From: Clostridia bacterium
GTDB lineage: Bacteria; Bacillota; Clostridia; Oscillospirales; Acutalibacteraceae
Assembly: GCA_017548045.1 (NCBI GenBank)
Contig: JAFYNR010000036.1
Coordinates: forward strand, 1-42,553
Reading direction: 5' to 3'
DNA: 42,553 nucleotides
Position 1 is the first letter of the stretch. Each line of letters starts with the position of its first letter. Both the position numbers and the translations under genes were made by a program. Of the stretch, positions 1 through 7,886 are shown one piece after another. The notes under the pieces are model-generated. The model did no database searches. It was not told the origin of the DNA and was given only the letters and a program-made list of their open reading frames with translations.

Positions 1-684
1 CTTCTTACCTGTGGTGCCGTCTGCAAGACCGTCTTTTACCTTGTACTGCCAGCATAAAAGCCATTCATCACTTCTGAAGTCGAATGCTGTAGTTGCTTTG
101 GAGCCTGAGTTTGTGATAGCATCCTGGATGAAATCCCAGCCTGCCATCTGTTCTGCGGTGTAGCCTGTATTCTTTGTCATCCATGTGTTTGTTGAACAAG
201 CACCTGACGTAAGAGCACAGTTAAGACCGTTGCTGATTTCAACGGGATGTGCAGGGTTTGCAACACCCTTTGCGTTGGTTGAATAACCATTTGAGCCGGG
301 GGCTGTTGTTGAAACCTGTGTTACATCGAAGAAATCATTTTCATAGATGTTAACGAAGGTTGAGTTACCGAAGTAGAAGTCACCCTTGATGTAAAGTCTT
401 TCTTCAAGGATCTGGCCTGCCTCAACATAGTAGTCGGTAAGAACTGCTGAATCTGCATCAACTGCCGTGTTAAGTGTGCCGTCTGCTGTTTCAACTTCGT
501 ATACTTCTGAACCGAGGTAGATGAAGTTATCATACAGAGCATCAAGCTCTGCATATGACTTAACCTTTGACGTACCGTCTGCAGCAGATGCATCGGGTGT
601 TGCAAGACCGCCCAGCATAGTAAACGAGCCTGCAAGCATTGCAATGCAGAGCATTATGCTGACAATCTTCTTAAAAGTGGACAT
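1..684 (-). CDS. Secreted protein of unknown function, C-terminus cut off by window edge
   Basis: This frame stays open from an ATG at 684 to the window edge (228 codons), so the C-terminus is missing. A GGAGGA ribosome site sits 6 bases upstream. The first ~36 residues form a Sec signal peptide: MSTFKK, a hydrophobic core, then an Ala-rich cleavage region (ATPDASAA). The mature part is rich in Asn, Thr, Tyr and Asp, with FYFGNSTFVNIYENDFF near residue 95 and few charged clusters, as in extracellular or surface proteins. I do not recognise a family. Its 5' leader contains a perfect GTGCCG-GA-CGGCAC palindrome at 729-742. A weak promoter (TTGCTT, 17 bases, AATAAT) may lie near 788-765 on the minus strand. 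It is separated by 172 bases from the malic enzyme gene upstream. The reading frame is sure; the function is unknown. Confidence 0.8.
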   Translation of the reverse strand, partial: MSTFKKIVSIMLCIAMLAGSFTMLGGLATPDASAADGTSKVKSYAELDALYDNFIYLGSEVYEVETADGTLNTAVDADSAVLTDYYVEAGQILEERLYIKGDFYFGNSTFVNIYENDFFDVTQVSTTAPGSNGYSTNAKGVANPAHPVEISNGLNCALTSGACSTNTWMTKNTGYTAEQMAGWDFIQDAITNSGSKATTAFDFRSDEWLLCWQYKVKDGLADGTTGKK

Positions 685-856
685 AAGTTTTCCTCCTTCT
701 TTTACAGGAATAAATCCTTCAGGATCCGGTGCCGGACGGCACTCCAATCCATTTTATCGATTCATTATTGCACATTTATAAAAATAAAGCAATAGACAAA
801 AGCAAAAAATAATATTATGAAAGTTCTTTTTGTGAATATTCGCCAAAATTCAAAGT

Positions 857-2026
857 TCAGATTCGTGCAATTCCACAACTGCGTGCAGCCTCGCCCACTG
901 CCCTTGCAACGGCGGGACCCACCCTTTCGTCAAAGGCCTCGGGAAGAATATATTCGGGGCAAAGCTTATCCTCCGAAACAAGGTCTGCAATGGCATACGC
1001 TGCCGCCAGCTTCATCTGCTCGTTTATATCGGAAGCTCGCACGTCAAGTGCACCTCTGAAAATTCCGGGGAAGGCAAGCACGTTGTTTATCTGGTTGGGG
1101 AAATCGCTTCTGCCGGTGCCTACAACCGCCGCACCTGCCGCAAGAGCCTCGTCGGGCATAATTTCAGGAGTGGGATTTGCCATTGCCATAACAACTGCGC
1201 CCTCTGCCATGGAAGCAACCATTTCCTTGCTTACAATACCTGCCGCAGAAACGCCTATAAACACGTCTGCACCCTTCATTGCGTCGGCAAGAGTGCCCGT
1301 GACACGGTTTTTATTGGTGAAATCCGCAAGCTCATCAAAAGCAGGCGTCAGCTCCTGACCCTTGCAGATAATTCCCTGACGATCACTCATAATTATGTTA
1401 CCCGCACCGCAGGCATTAAGAAGCCTTGCAATTGCCGAGCCTGCCGAGCCTGCACCGCTCATTGCAACGGTACAGTTTTCCAGCTTTTTGCCAACGCATC
1501 TGAGTGCATTGAGCACAGCCGCAAGTACAACAACCGCCGTACCGTGCTGATCGTCGTGAAAAACGGGAATATCGCAGATTTCCTTGAGCCTTCTTTCAAT
1601 CTCAAAGCATCGGGGAGCCGCAATATCCTCAAGATTTATACCGCCGAAGCTGCCTGCAAAAAGCGAAACAGCCTTTACGATTTCATCCGTATCCTTTGAG
1701 CGCACGCAAAGAGGAATTGCATCAATGCCTGCAAATTCCTTGAAAAGCAGACACTTGCCCTCCATAACGGGCATACCTGCCTCGGGACCGATATCCCCGA
1801 GACCCAGCACGGCCGTTCCGTCGGTAATGACCGCAACCGTATTCCATCTGCGCGTAAGCTCGTAGCTTTTATTTATATCCTTCTGAATTTCAAGGCACGG
1901 TGCCGCAACACCCGGTGTGTAAGCAAGAGAAAGCTCCTGCTTATTTGATGCGGAAGTTCTTGAATTTATTTCAAGCTTGCCCTTCCATTCGTAGTGAAGT
2001 TTCAGTGATTCCTTTAAGTAGTCCAT
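857..2026 (-). CDS. NAD(P)-dependent malic enzyme
   Basis: Malic enzyme oxidatively decarboxylates malate to pyruvate in the cytoplasm. The 389-aa length fits the short bacterial class. The N-terminal malic domain shows the YTPGV motif with its catalytic-type Tyr36, the VITDGTAVLGLGDIG block (66-80) and the Lys of MEGK near 90. FHDDQHGTA (156-164) supplies metal and substrate contacts. The Rossmann half carries GAGSAG at 191-196 and the ANPTPE motif near 283. It lies 59 bases after glpK on the same strand, separated by a palindrome at 2052-2077, so it may share the uxaC-glpK transcript. Whether it prefers NAD or NADP cannot be decided from sequence alone. Confidence in the family is very high. 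Confidence 0.96.
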   Translation of the reverse strand: MDYLKESLKLHYEWKGKLEINSRTSASNKQELSLAYTPGVAAPCLEIQKDINKSYELTRRWNTVAVITDGTAVLGLGDIGPEAGMPVMEGKCLLFKEFAGIDAIPLCVRSKDTDEIVKAVSLFAGSFGGINLEDIAAPRCFEIERRLKEICDIPVFHDDQHGTAVVVLAAVLNALRCVGKKLENCTVAMSGAGSAGSAIARLLNACGAGNIIMSDRQGIICKGQELTPAFDELADFTNKNRVTGTLADAMKGADVFIGVSAAGIVSKEMVASMAEGAVVMAMANPTPEIMPDEALAAGAAVVGTGRSDFPNQINNVLAFPGIFRGALDVRASDINEQMKLAAAYAIADLVSEDKLCPEYILPEAFDERVGPAVARAVGEAARSCGIARI

Positions 2027-2051
2027 CAGTTTATCTCCGTTACCTGCACAC

Positions 2052-2077
2052 GCATAATTACGGATTCCGAATTATGC
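2052..2077. repeat. Intergenic palindrome between malic enzyme and glpK
   Basis: GCATAATT and AATTATGC form perfect 8-base arms around ACGGATTCCG, which itself contains CGG/CCG, giving a near-continuous hairpin. There is no T-tract after it in the direction of glpK transcription, so it is not a canonical terminator. It resembles the short palindromic intergenic elements scattered in many Clostridia genomes, and it could stabilise the glpK mRNA end or simply be a repeat. Confidence 0.6.
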
Positions 2078-2085
2078 ATTGCGAA

Positions 2086-3588
2086 TTATTTTGCCCAACC
2101 CATTGAGCACTGAACCGCACGCTTCCAGTCTGCATATACGCGGTTTCTCTGCTCAATATCCGTTTCGGGTGTAAATACTTTTTCGACCTCACGGTTATGC
2201 TTGATTTCGTCCATGCTTTCCCAAAGACCCGACGCAAGACCCGCAAGGTATGCGGCACCGAGGGCGGTTGTTTCAACATTCTTCGGTCTGTTGACGTTGC
2301 AGCGGATCATATCCGCCTGTATCTGCATCATAATATTGCTGACGCTTGCGCCGCCGTCAACACGCAGCTCGGTGAAATCAATGCCCGAATCCGACTTCAT
2401 TGCCTCAAGCAGATCCGTTACCTGGTAAGCGATTGCTTCAAGCACGCTTCGTGCAATATGCGCTCTGTTGACACCTCTTGTGATGCCCACAAGAGTACCT
2501 CTCGCATACATATCCCAGTAGGGCGCACCGAGACCCGTAAAGGCAGGCACAAAATAGATGCCGTTTGAATCGGGAACGCTTTCAGCAAGCTCATCACAGC
2601 GTTTTGCAGTGTCAATCATATGAAGCTCGTCACGAAGCCATTTGATAACCGAGCCTGCATTGAAAGCGGAGCCTTCAATGGCATACTCAACCTTATCGCC
2701 TACACCCCAGGCAACACCGGTAAGAAGATTATTCTTTGATTTTACACGGGTTTCGCCCGTATTCATCAGCAGGAAGCAGCCTGTTCCGTAAGTATTCTTT
2801 GCCTGACCTGCCTCAAAACAGCCCTGGCCGAAAAGTGCGGCAGGCTGATCGCCGATTGCACCGCAGATGGGAATACCTTCAAGGAATTCAAGACCCAGAA
2901 TACCCTTTGAAACTCTGCCGTAAATTTTGCTTGAAGGCACGGGTTCGGGGAGGATAGACATAGGTATACCCAACTTTTCGCAAAGGTACTTATCCCAGCA
3001 AAGGTTATCAACATCAAAAAGCATTGTTCTTGATGCATTTGAATAGTCGGTAACGTGAACGCTGCCGCCTGTAAGATTCCAGATAAGCCAGGTTTCAACC
3101 GTACCGAAAAGAAGTCTGCCCTGCTCGGCAAGCTCTCTGGCACCCTTTACGTTGTCAAGAATCCACTTGATTTTCGTGCCCGAAAAATACGCATCAATAA
3201 GCAGACCTGTTTTTTCTTTTATGTAATCCTCAAGACCCTGAGCCTTAAGTTCTTCGCAAATTTCCGCCGTTCTGCGGCACTGCCACACGATTGCGTTATA
3301 GACGGGCTTACCCGTCTGTCTGTCCCAGAGAATTGTGGTTTCACGCTGATTTGTGATGCCGATGCCCGCAATGTCACAGGGGTTGATTGAGCCCTGCATT
3401 ATGCATGATGAAACCGCCTGAAATTGGCTGTAAAGGATTGAAAGAGGGTCGTGCTCAACCCAGCCCGCACGGGGATAAATCTGCTCAAATTCATTCTGTG
3501 TTTTGCTTACGATATTGCCTTTTTTGTCAAAAACTATTGCTCTGGAGCTTGTTGTGCCCTGATCAAGAGCGAGAACGTATTTTGCCAT
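2086..3588 (-). CDS. glpK: Glycerol kinase
   Basis: Glycerol kinase makes sn-glycerol-3-phosphate from glycerol and ATP. The 500-aa length is standard for GlpK. Family marks are the phosphate-binding [13 protein letters not shown] at 9-21, GITNQRETT near 77, the ATP-site GTGCF segment, and the C-terminal [16 protein letters not shown] segment of the FGGY kinases. The start codon lies 2 bases after the uxaC stop, and the GAGGTG ribosome site is made of the last Glu-Val codons of uxaC, which implies translational coupling. No glycerol facilitator or glycerol-3-phosphate dehydrogenase lies nearby. The pairing with uronate isomerase is unusual for a glycerol operon. Confidence 0.98.
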   Translation of the reverse strand: MAKYVLALDQGTTSSRAIVFDKKGNIVSKTQNEFEQIYPRAGWVEHDPLSILYSQFQAVSSCIMQGSINPCDIAGIGITNQRETTILWDRQTGKPVYNAIVWQCRRTAEICEELKAQGLEDYIKEKTGLLIDAYFSGTKIKWILDNVKGARELAEQGRLLFGTVETWLIWNLTGGSVHVTDYSNASRTMLFDVDNLCWDKYLCEKLGIPMSILPEPVPSSKIYGRVSKGILGLEFLEGIPICGAIGDQPAALFGQGCFEAGQAKNTYGTGCFLLMNTGETRVKSKNNLLTGVAWGVGDKVEYAIEGSAFNAGSVIKWLRDELHMIDTAKRCDELAESVPDSNGIYFVPAFTGLGAPYWDMYARGTLVGITRGVNRAHIARSVLEAIAYQVTDLLEAMKSDSGIDFTELRVDGGASVSNIMMQIQADMIRCNVNRPKNVETTALGAAYLAGLASGLWESMDEIKHNREVEKVFTPETDIEQRNRVYADWKRAVQCSMGWAK

Positions 3589-3590
3589 AT

Positions 3591-4994
3591 TTACACCTCA
3601 ACGCCAAAGTATTTTATCGCATTGTTATATGAAATATCTTCTGCTATTTTGCAGATTGCTTTTTCGTCGTAAGGATAAAGACCGTCTGCAACCATATCTC
3701 CCAGAAGTCCGCACATAATTCTGCGGAAATATTCGTGTCTGGGATATGAAAGGAATGAGCGTGAATCCGTTACCATACCTACGAATTTTCCTATTGCACC
3801 AAGATTTGCAAGAGCCTTCATCTGCTCTCTCATACCATCAATATTATCATTGAACCACCAGGCTGAACCGAACTGAATTTTGCTTTCCGCATCGCTGTTC
3901 TGGAAGTTGCCCAGCATTGTGCCGAGAACGTAATTATCCTTGGGATTAAGAGTAAAAAGCACCGTTCTGGGCAGGCATTCCTTCACTGCAAGGCTGTCAA
4001 GGAAGCGTGAAAGCTTCCGGGCGATTTCTCTGTCGTCAATTGAATCAAAGCCTGCGTCGGCACCGATTTTATTGAACATCAGAGTGTTGTTGTTTCTCAT
4101 CGGTCCGATGTGAAGCTCCATACCCCAGCCTCTCTTTGCATATTCCTCTGCAAGGTATGCAAGAAGTGCGGTTTTAAATTTATCAGCCTCAACAACGCTT
4201 GCTTCGCCGCCGTTTTTTACTTTCGCAAAAATTTCTTCAAGCTCATCGGCGGTTGCTTCTTCGTAGGGCACGTAAGCGAATGCGTGGTCGCTTGCACGGC
4301 AGCCCATTTCCGCAAAGAAATCAATTCTTTCACGGAGTGCCTCACAAAGCTGCGCAAAGCCGTTTATCTCTCTGCCTGCGGTCTTTTCCATATCGGAAAG
4401 CCAGCCTCTCCACGAAGGAAGGTCGATGCCCAGAGCCTTGTCGGGTCTGAATGCGGGAAGCACCTTGCACTTGAAATCAGACTGTGCGATAAGCTTGTGG
4501 TATTCAAGGCTGTCTGCGGGGTCATCGGTTGTGCAGAGATGCGAAACATTTGATTTTTCAATAAGCTCACGGGGTGTGAAACCGCCTGCTTTAATTGCCG
4601 CATTTGCTCTTTCCCATATGCTGTCTGCATTTTCTTCATTAAGAATATCCGTAATTCCGAAATATCTTCTCAATTCAAGATGGCACCAATGATACATGGG
4701 ATTGCCGATAAGATTGGGCATTATGCTTGCGAATGCCTTAAATTTTTCATAGCCGCTTGCATCGCCCGTGATATATTTTTCATCTACTCCGCAGGAACGC
4801 ATTGCACGCCATTTATAGTGGTCGCCTGCAAGCCACAGCCACGCTATATCCTCGGGCTGTTTATTTTCATATATTTCCTTGGGTGAAAGGTGGCAGTGCC
4901 AATCGAAAATCGGCATTTTATCCGCCGCTTCAAACATTTTAACGGCAGGTTCACTGCTCAGAAGAAAATCCTTGCCCATAAATTCTTTAACCAT
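3591..4994 (-). CDS. uxaC: Uronate (glucuronate) isomerase
   Basis: UxaC converts D-glucuronate to fructuronate (and galacturonate to tagaturonate), the first step of hexuronate breakdown. The amidohydrolase-like zinc motif HCH is at 33-35 ([13 protein letters not shown]). Other family blocks are [17 protein letters not shown] and the C-terminal [18 protein letters not shown] chose the ATG at 4994, giving 467 aa, the normal family length. It has GGAGGAA 6 bases upstream, and the longer upstream extension of the frame runs through the promoter. It is the first gene of the uxaC-glpK unit. A TG-extended -10 promoter and a GTGTACAC palindrome precede it, consistent with a sugar-acid-responsive repressor. 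No other uxa or uxu gene is in the window. Confidence 0.97.
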   Translation of the reverse strand: MVKEFMGKDFLLSSEPAVKMFEAADKMPIFDWHCHLSPKEIYENKQPEDIAWLWLAGDHYKWRAMRSCGVDEKYITGDASGYEKFKAFASIMPNLIGNPMYHWCHLELRRYFGITDILNEENADSIWERANAAIKAGGFTPRELIEKSNVSHLCTTDDPADSLEYHKLIAQSDFKCKVLPAFRPDKALGIDLPSWRGWLSDMEKTAGREINGFAQLCEALRERIDFFAEMGCRASDHAFAYVPYEEATADELEEIFAKVKNGGEASVVEADKFKTALLAYLAEEYAKRGWGMELHIGPMRNNNTLMFNKIGADAGFDSIDDREIARKLSRFLDSLAVKECLPRTVLFTLNPKDNYVLGTMLGNFQNSDAESKIQFGSAWWFNDNIDGMREQMKALANLGAIGKFVGMVTDSRSFLSYPRHEYFRRIMCGLLGDMVADGLYPYDEKAICKIAEDISYNNAIKYFGVEV

Positions 4995-5016
4995 AGGTAG
5001 TTCCTCCAATACATAA

Positions 5017-5056
5017 GTGTACACGATAATTATACCACATATAAAGTCAGTTTCAA
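5017..5056 (-). promoter_or_regulatory. uxaC promoter with GTGTACAC operator-like palindrome
   Basis: On the minus strand a -35 TTGAAA (5056-5051) and a -10 TATAAT (5034-5029), preceded by TGG (extended -10), are separated by 16 bases. The 8-base palindrome GTGTACAC at 5017-5024 lies just downstream of the -10, where a repressor would block initiation. The promoter match is strong; the operator role is inference. Confidence 0.7.
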
Positions 5057-5072
5057 GTGCAAAATAAAAATA

Positions 5073-5096
5073 CAGCCGCATCATACGACACGGCTG
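5073..5096 (-). terminator. Rho-independent terminator of the XRE gene
   Basis: Reading minus, CAGCCG and CGGCTG arms enclose a 12-base loop, followed by TATTTTTATTTT. It begins 11 bases after the stop of the small XRE gene and sits just upstream of the uxaC promoter, so it insulates uxaC from that gene. Confidence 0.8.
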
Positions 5097-5106
5097 CATG
5101 CATTAT

Positions 5107-5355
5107 TCATTCATCAATTCCAAGAAGCTCGTTAACCGTCATACCCAGAACTTCGGAAAGGACTTTGAGTTCAAAATCCGTAACATATCTGAGCTGGCCT
5201 TCAAGCTTTGAAAGACCCGATGCGTTAAGGTCAATACCCTTGATCTGAAGCTGTGTGAGAAGATCCTTCTGCTTCATATTGATTGCCTTGCGTCTTGCCT
5301 CTACTTTTGCTCCCACGATGTTTCTGTCCCCGAGAGTCTGTTTTCTGATTCTCAT
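5107..5355 (-). CDS. Small XRE-family helix-turn-helix protein
   Basis: An 82-aa protein made up almost entirely of one helix-turn-helix domain: VGAKVEARRKAINMKQKDLLTQL for helices 1-2, a recognition region around IDLNASGLSKLEGQ, and VLGMTVNELLGIDE at the end, as in the lambda Cro/C1 (XRE) fold. It is presumably a DNA-binding regulator, with no sensor domain. AGGAGGTATAAA ends directly at the ATG. Its leader (5376-5443) holds nested inverted repeats, and a terminator follows the gene, so it is a single-gene unit. It may bind the perfect TTTTATAC/GTATAAAA palindrome in its own leader; that is inference. Similar stand-alone domains occur as Cro-like or toxin-antitoxin regulators, but no toxin partner is seen. 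Confidence 0.88.
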   Translation of the reverse strand: MRIRKQTLGDRNIVGAKVEARRKAINMKQKDLLTQLQIKGIDLNASGLSKLEGQLRYVTDFELKVLSEVLGMTVNELLGIDE

Positions 5356-5375
5356 TTTATACCTCCTGTATGGTT

Positions 5376-5443
5376 AAGAATACGCAAGATTTTATACTCT
5401 CTGTATAAAAACGAGCGTCTTCGGCTTGTTTTTGTGTATTCTT
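5376..5443 (-). promoter_or_regulatory. Nested inverted repeats in the XRE gene leader
   Basis: Three structures are stacked within 68 bases. The outer arms AAGAATACGCAA (5376-5387) and TTGTGTATTCTT (5432-5443) pair with one mismatch. Inside are the perfect palindrome TTTTATAC-TCTCT-GTATAAAA (5390-5410) and a hairpin AAAACGAGC (5408-5416) with GCTTGTTTT (5424-5432), which on the minus strand is followed by T residues like a terminator. The structures overlap and so are mutually exclusive in RNA. This suggests an attenuator or a protein operator; which one is not decided by sequence. Confidence 0.55.
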
Positions 5444-5607
5444 TTAAATTTCGTTACAATTTTAACACACATATATTGAAATTGCAACCGATTTTTCAGA
5501 CATAAAGCATTTTTTGTCTGACATTGTATTTCCCGATCAACAAGGTAAAAAACGATTTTTTATTAAAAGTGCCGATTTGAGCACACTGATTTTGTTTGAA
5601 ATGCATA
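5444..5607. other. Intergenic stretch upstream of pncB promoter
   Basis: AT-rich, no supportable gene. The only structure I see is CAGACA (5497-5502) paired with TGTCTG (5515-5520) around a 12-base loop, without a convincing T-tract. A long frame on the minus strand here overlaps pncB and has no ribosome site. Confidence 0.4.
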
Positions 5608-5637
5608 TTGTAAAGTGCAAATCCGCGGGAGTATAAT
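5608..5637 (+). promoter_or_regulatory. pncB promoter
   Basis: -35 TTGTAA (5608-5613), 18-base spacer, -10 TATAAT (5632-5637), placing the transcript start about 25 bases before the AAAGGAAG ribosome site of pncB. Confidence 0.65.
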
Positions 5638-5669
5638 AGTTTCAAATATCCTACGAAAGGAAGCAGATT

Positions 5670-7118
5670 ATGAATTATACAAAGCCTCAGCGTAATCTTA
5701 CGATGCTTACGGATTTTTATGAAATTACTATGGCAAACGGTTATTTCAAAAACGGTTTTGAAGATACCATTGCGTATTTTGATATGTTCTACCGCAAGGT
5801 TCCCGACGGCGGCGGTTTTGTAATTATGGCAGGTGTTGAACAGCTTGTTGATTACCTTGCCAACCTTAAATTTGACAGTGAGGATATCGAATATCTCCGC
5901 AGCAAGGGCTTCGGAGAGGACTTCCTCAGCTACCTTGCAAACTTTGAGTTTGCCTGCGACGTATGGGCAATCCCCGAAGGCACTCCCGTTTTCCCCGGTG
6001 AGCCTATCGTAAAGGTGAAGGGTCCCGTTATTCAGGCACAGTTCATCGAAACAATGCTTCTTCTTTGCATCAATCATCAGAGTCTTATCGCAACAAAGGC
6101 AAACCGCATTTCCCGTGCTGCGGCAGGCAAAGCGGTTATGGAATTCGGCTCAAGGCGTGCTCAGGGTGCCGACGGCGCAATTTACGGTGCAAGAGCCGCG
6201 TATATCGGCGGATGCTCGGGCACTGCCTGCACAATCAGCGATGAGATGTTCGGAGTGCCTGCACTGGGCACAATGGCACACAGCTGGGTTCAGCTTTTCG
6301 ACAGCGAGCTTGATGCCTTCAGAGCCTACGCAACCGAATACCCCGATGCCTGTACCCTGCTTGTTGATACCTACAACACCCTCAAATCGGGCATTCCCAA
6401 CGCAATAAAGGTTTTTGACGAGGTGCTCAAGCCTCTGGGCAAGCGCCCCAAGGGAATCCGCATTGACAGCGGCGATATTGCCTACCTTTCACGCAAGGCA
6501 AGAAAAATGCTTGACGAAGCAGGCTACCCCGACTGCGGCATTGTCGCTTCAAACTCGCTTGATGAATATATTATCAGAGATATGCTTCTTCAGGGAGCGA
6601 AAATCGATTCCTTCGGCGTAGGCGAAAGACTTATCACCTCATCCTCAAGCCCCATGCTGGGCGGTGTTTATAAGCTTTGCGCCGTCGAAAAAAACGGTGA
6701 GCTTGTTCCTAAAATCAAGCTCAGCGAAAACGTTCAGAAGATTACCACACCCGGCAACAAAAGAACCTACCGCCTCTACGATAAGGATACGGGCAAGGCG
6801 ATTGCCGACCTTATGACCCTCGCAAGCGAGAAAATCGACGAAACTCAGCCCTATGAGCTTTTTGACCCCGACTACACCTGGAAGCGGAAAACCGTTACAA
6901 ACTTCGAGGTACGCGAGCTTCTTGAACCCATTTTTGCAAAGGGCAAGTGTGTGTTTGAAAGAAAAAGCGTAAAGGAAATCCGTGATTACTGCGCCGCTCA
7001 GGTTGACACCCTCTGGGACGAAGTAACACGCTTCGAAAATCCTCATAATTACTACGTTGACCTTTCTCAGCCCTTGTGGGACCTCAAGCGTGAAATGCTC
7101 AGCAAAAACGGAAAATAA
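5670..7118 (+). CDS. pncB: Nicotinate phosphoribosyltransferase
   Basis: PncB joins nicotinate to PRPP (with ATP hydrolysis) to give nicotinate mononucleotide in the NAD salvage pathway. The 482-aa length fits the Firmicute type. Visible family blocks are LTDFYEITMANGYF (13-26), FGSRRAQGADGA (159-170) and GTMAHSWV, whose His204 is at the position of the phosphorylated histidine. IRIDSGDIAYLSRKARKML is the PRPP-side segment, followed by the C-terminal Cys-containing region. AAAGGAAG lies 8 bases before the ATG. The gene stands alone between the divergent XRE gene and a terminator at 7126-7156. No niaR or transporter gene is adjacent. Confidence 0.97.
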   Translation: MNYTKPQRNLTMLTDFYEITMANGYFKNGFEDTIAYFDMFYRKVPDGGGFVIMAGVEQLVDYLANLKFDSEDIEYLRSKGFGEDFLSYLANFEFACDVWAIPEGTPVFPGEPIVKVKGPVIQAQFIETMLLLCINHQSLIATKANRISRAAAGKAVMEFGSRRAQGADGAIYGARAAYIGGCSGTACTISDEMFGVPALGTMAHSWVQLFDSELDAFRAYATEYPDACTLLVDTYNTLKSGIPNAIKVFDEVLKPLGKRPKGIRIDSGDIAYLSRKARKMLDEAGYPDCGIVASNSLDEYIIRDMLLQGAKIDSFGVGERLITSSSSPMLGGVYKLCAVEKNGELVPKIKLSENVQKITTPGNKRTYRLYDKDTGKAIADLMTLASEKIDETQPYELFDPDYTWKRKTVTNFEVRELLEPIFAKGKCVFERKSVKEIRDYCAAQVDTLWDEVTRFENPHNYYVDLSQPLWDLKREMLSKNGK

Positions 7119-7125
7119 AAAACAC

Positions 7126-7156
7126 CAGACCCCCCGGCAATATGTCGGAGGGTCTG
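7126..7156. terminator. Bidirectional terminator between pncB and the small membrane protein gene
   Basis: CAGACCC-C-CCG pairs with CGG-A-GGGTCTG around a short loop. Minus-strand reading ends in GTGTTTTTTATTTT, a strong terminator for the gene at 7184-7462. Plus-strand reading has ATTTATG only, so it is weaker for pncB. Confidence 0.8.
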
Positions 7157-7183
7157 ATTTATGCAATAAAATCGAAAGACAAA

Positions 7184-7462
7184 TCAAGCGACTCTGTGGG
7201 AGCCTTTCTTGCTTACAACGGTAAGCACGGGTGCCTCTGCCTCTTCGTAAACATCCTCGGGTGCTCTGGTCTGAACCTTTGCGGCATATGCAGCCTGAGC
7301 CTCTCTCTGCTTGCGGAGACGGTAGTTGCGGATATGGATTCTGATTGCTCTTGCAAGCTTAACCTCAAAAGCAATAACCTTTTTTTCATTTATGAAGCCC
7401 ACAATGAGAAGAACCACTGCGGCAAGCTCAAGGAATGTTTTCATTATTTCTAAGAATGTCAT
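7184..7462 (-). CDS. Small single-pass membrane protein, candidate damage-inducible
   Basis: A 92-aa protein. I chose the ATG at 7462 because GAGGAGG lies 8 bases upstream; the longer frame runs back through the promoter. Residues 8-25 (KTFLELAAVVLLIVGFIN) form one membrane helix. A strongly basic stretch follows (KLARAIRIHIRNYRLRKQR), then an Ala-rich segment, an acidic patch (APEDVYEEAEAP) and a basic tail (SKKGSHRVA). No known domain is recognised. The promoter is perfect consensus and is overlaid by GAAC-N4-GTTT boxes like Gram-positive LexA sites. In size and layout it recalls YneA or SidA-type SOS division inhibitors, but no LysM domain is present, so a functional link is only a hypothesis. 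A terminator follows it. Confidence 0.75.
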   Translation of the reverse strand: MTFLEIMKTFLELAAVVLLIVGFINEKKVIAFEVKLARAIRIHIRNYRLRKQREAQAAYAAKVQTRAPEDVYEEAEAPVLTVVSKKGSHRVA

Positions 7463-7489
7463 TTTATATACCTCCTCGGGAGAACGAGT

Positions 7490-7551
7490 GAAACATTTGT
7501 TCTGTGACTTTATTATAGCAGGTGAACATTCGTTTGTCAATACAAATGTTC
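7490..7551 (-). promoter_or_regulatory. Consensus promoter overlaid by LexA-like boxes
   Basis: Minus strand: -35 TTGACA (7540-7535), 17-base spacer, -10 TATAAT (7517-7512). Two sites match GAAC-N4-GTTT: GAACATTCGTTT at 7524-7535 (plus) and GAACAAATGTTT at 7502-7491 (minus). A third, weaker one (CGAACATTTGTAT) covers 7552-7540. The 10-base arms GAACATTCGT and ACAAATGTTC also form an inverted repeat (one mismatch) centred on the -35. The LexA assignment rests on similarity to the Gram-positive SOS box. Confidence 0.65.
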
Positions 7552-7825
7552 GATTTTTTCAGATATTTTTTTACAGTGTCATTCTACCACAACATATGCC
7601 CAAAGTCAAACAAACAGACCACAATAAGTGCTATTTACGGCGAAACACGGCACCTGCAAAAAATATTTTTGTGCTTTTCGGGGTGAACAAAAAAATTATT
7701 TTGGTATGTTCTGTTCTGTTTGAGTGCGGCAAGTCACGGAAATATGCTTCTTTGTCGGCTCCCTTTCTTTATCCTGACTTCATTATATCCGCATATGTGT
7801 CCCATAAAAAGGACTTCGGCACGGA
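7552..7825. other. Intergenic stretch with no supportable gene
   Basis: This is the remainder of a 424-base gap between divergent genes. It is AT-rich, with frames lacking ribosome sites on either strand. I see no tRNA, clear hairpin or repeat in it. Confidence 0.4.
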
Positions 7826-7853
7826 TTGACAAAAATAATTTACGGAATATAAT
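7826..7853 (+). promoter_or_regulatory. Promoter of the metallophosphoesterase operon
   Basis: -35 TTGACA (7826-7831) and -10 TATAAT (7848-7853) with a 16-base spacer, 33 bases before the start codon. Confidence 0.8.
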
Positions 7854-7886
7854 ATAAATGTAACTCTTATAAAGGCGGTAATACAT

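Noticed and set aside
5496-6077. 193-codon open frame on the minus strand across the start of pncB
   Set aside because: Antisense to a clear pncB gene, no ribosome site or promoter at its start, and composition that looks like translated complement of a real gene.
6645-7187. 180-codon open frame on the minus strand inside the end of pncB
   Set aside because: Antisense shadow of pncB running into the terminator; no ribosome site.
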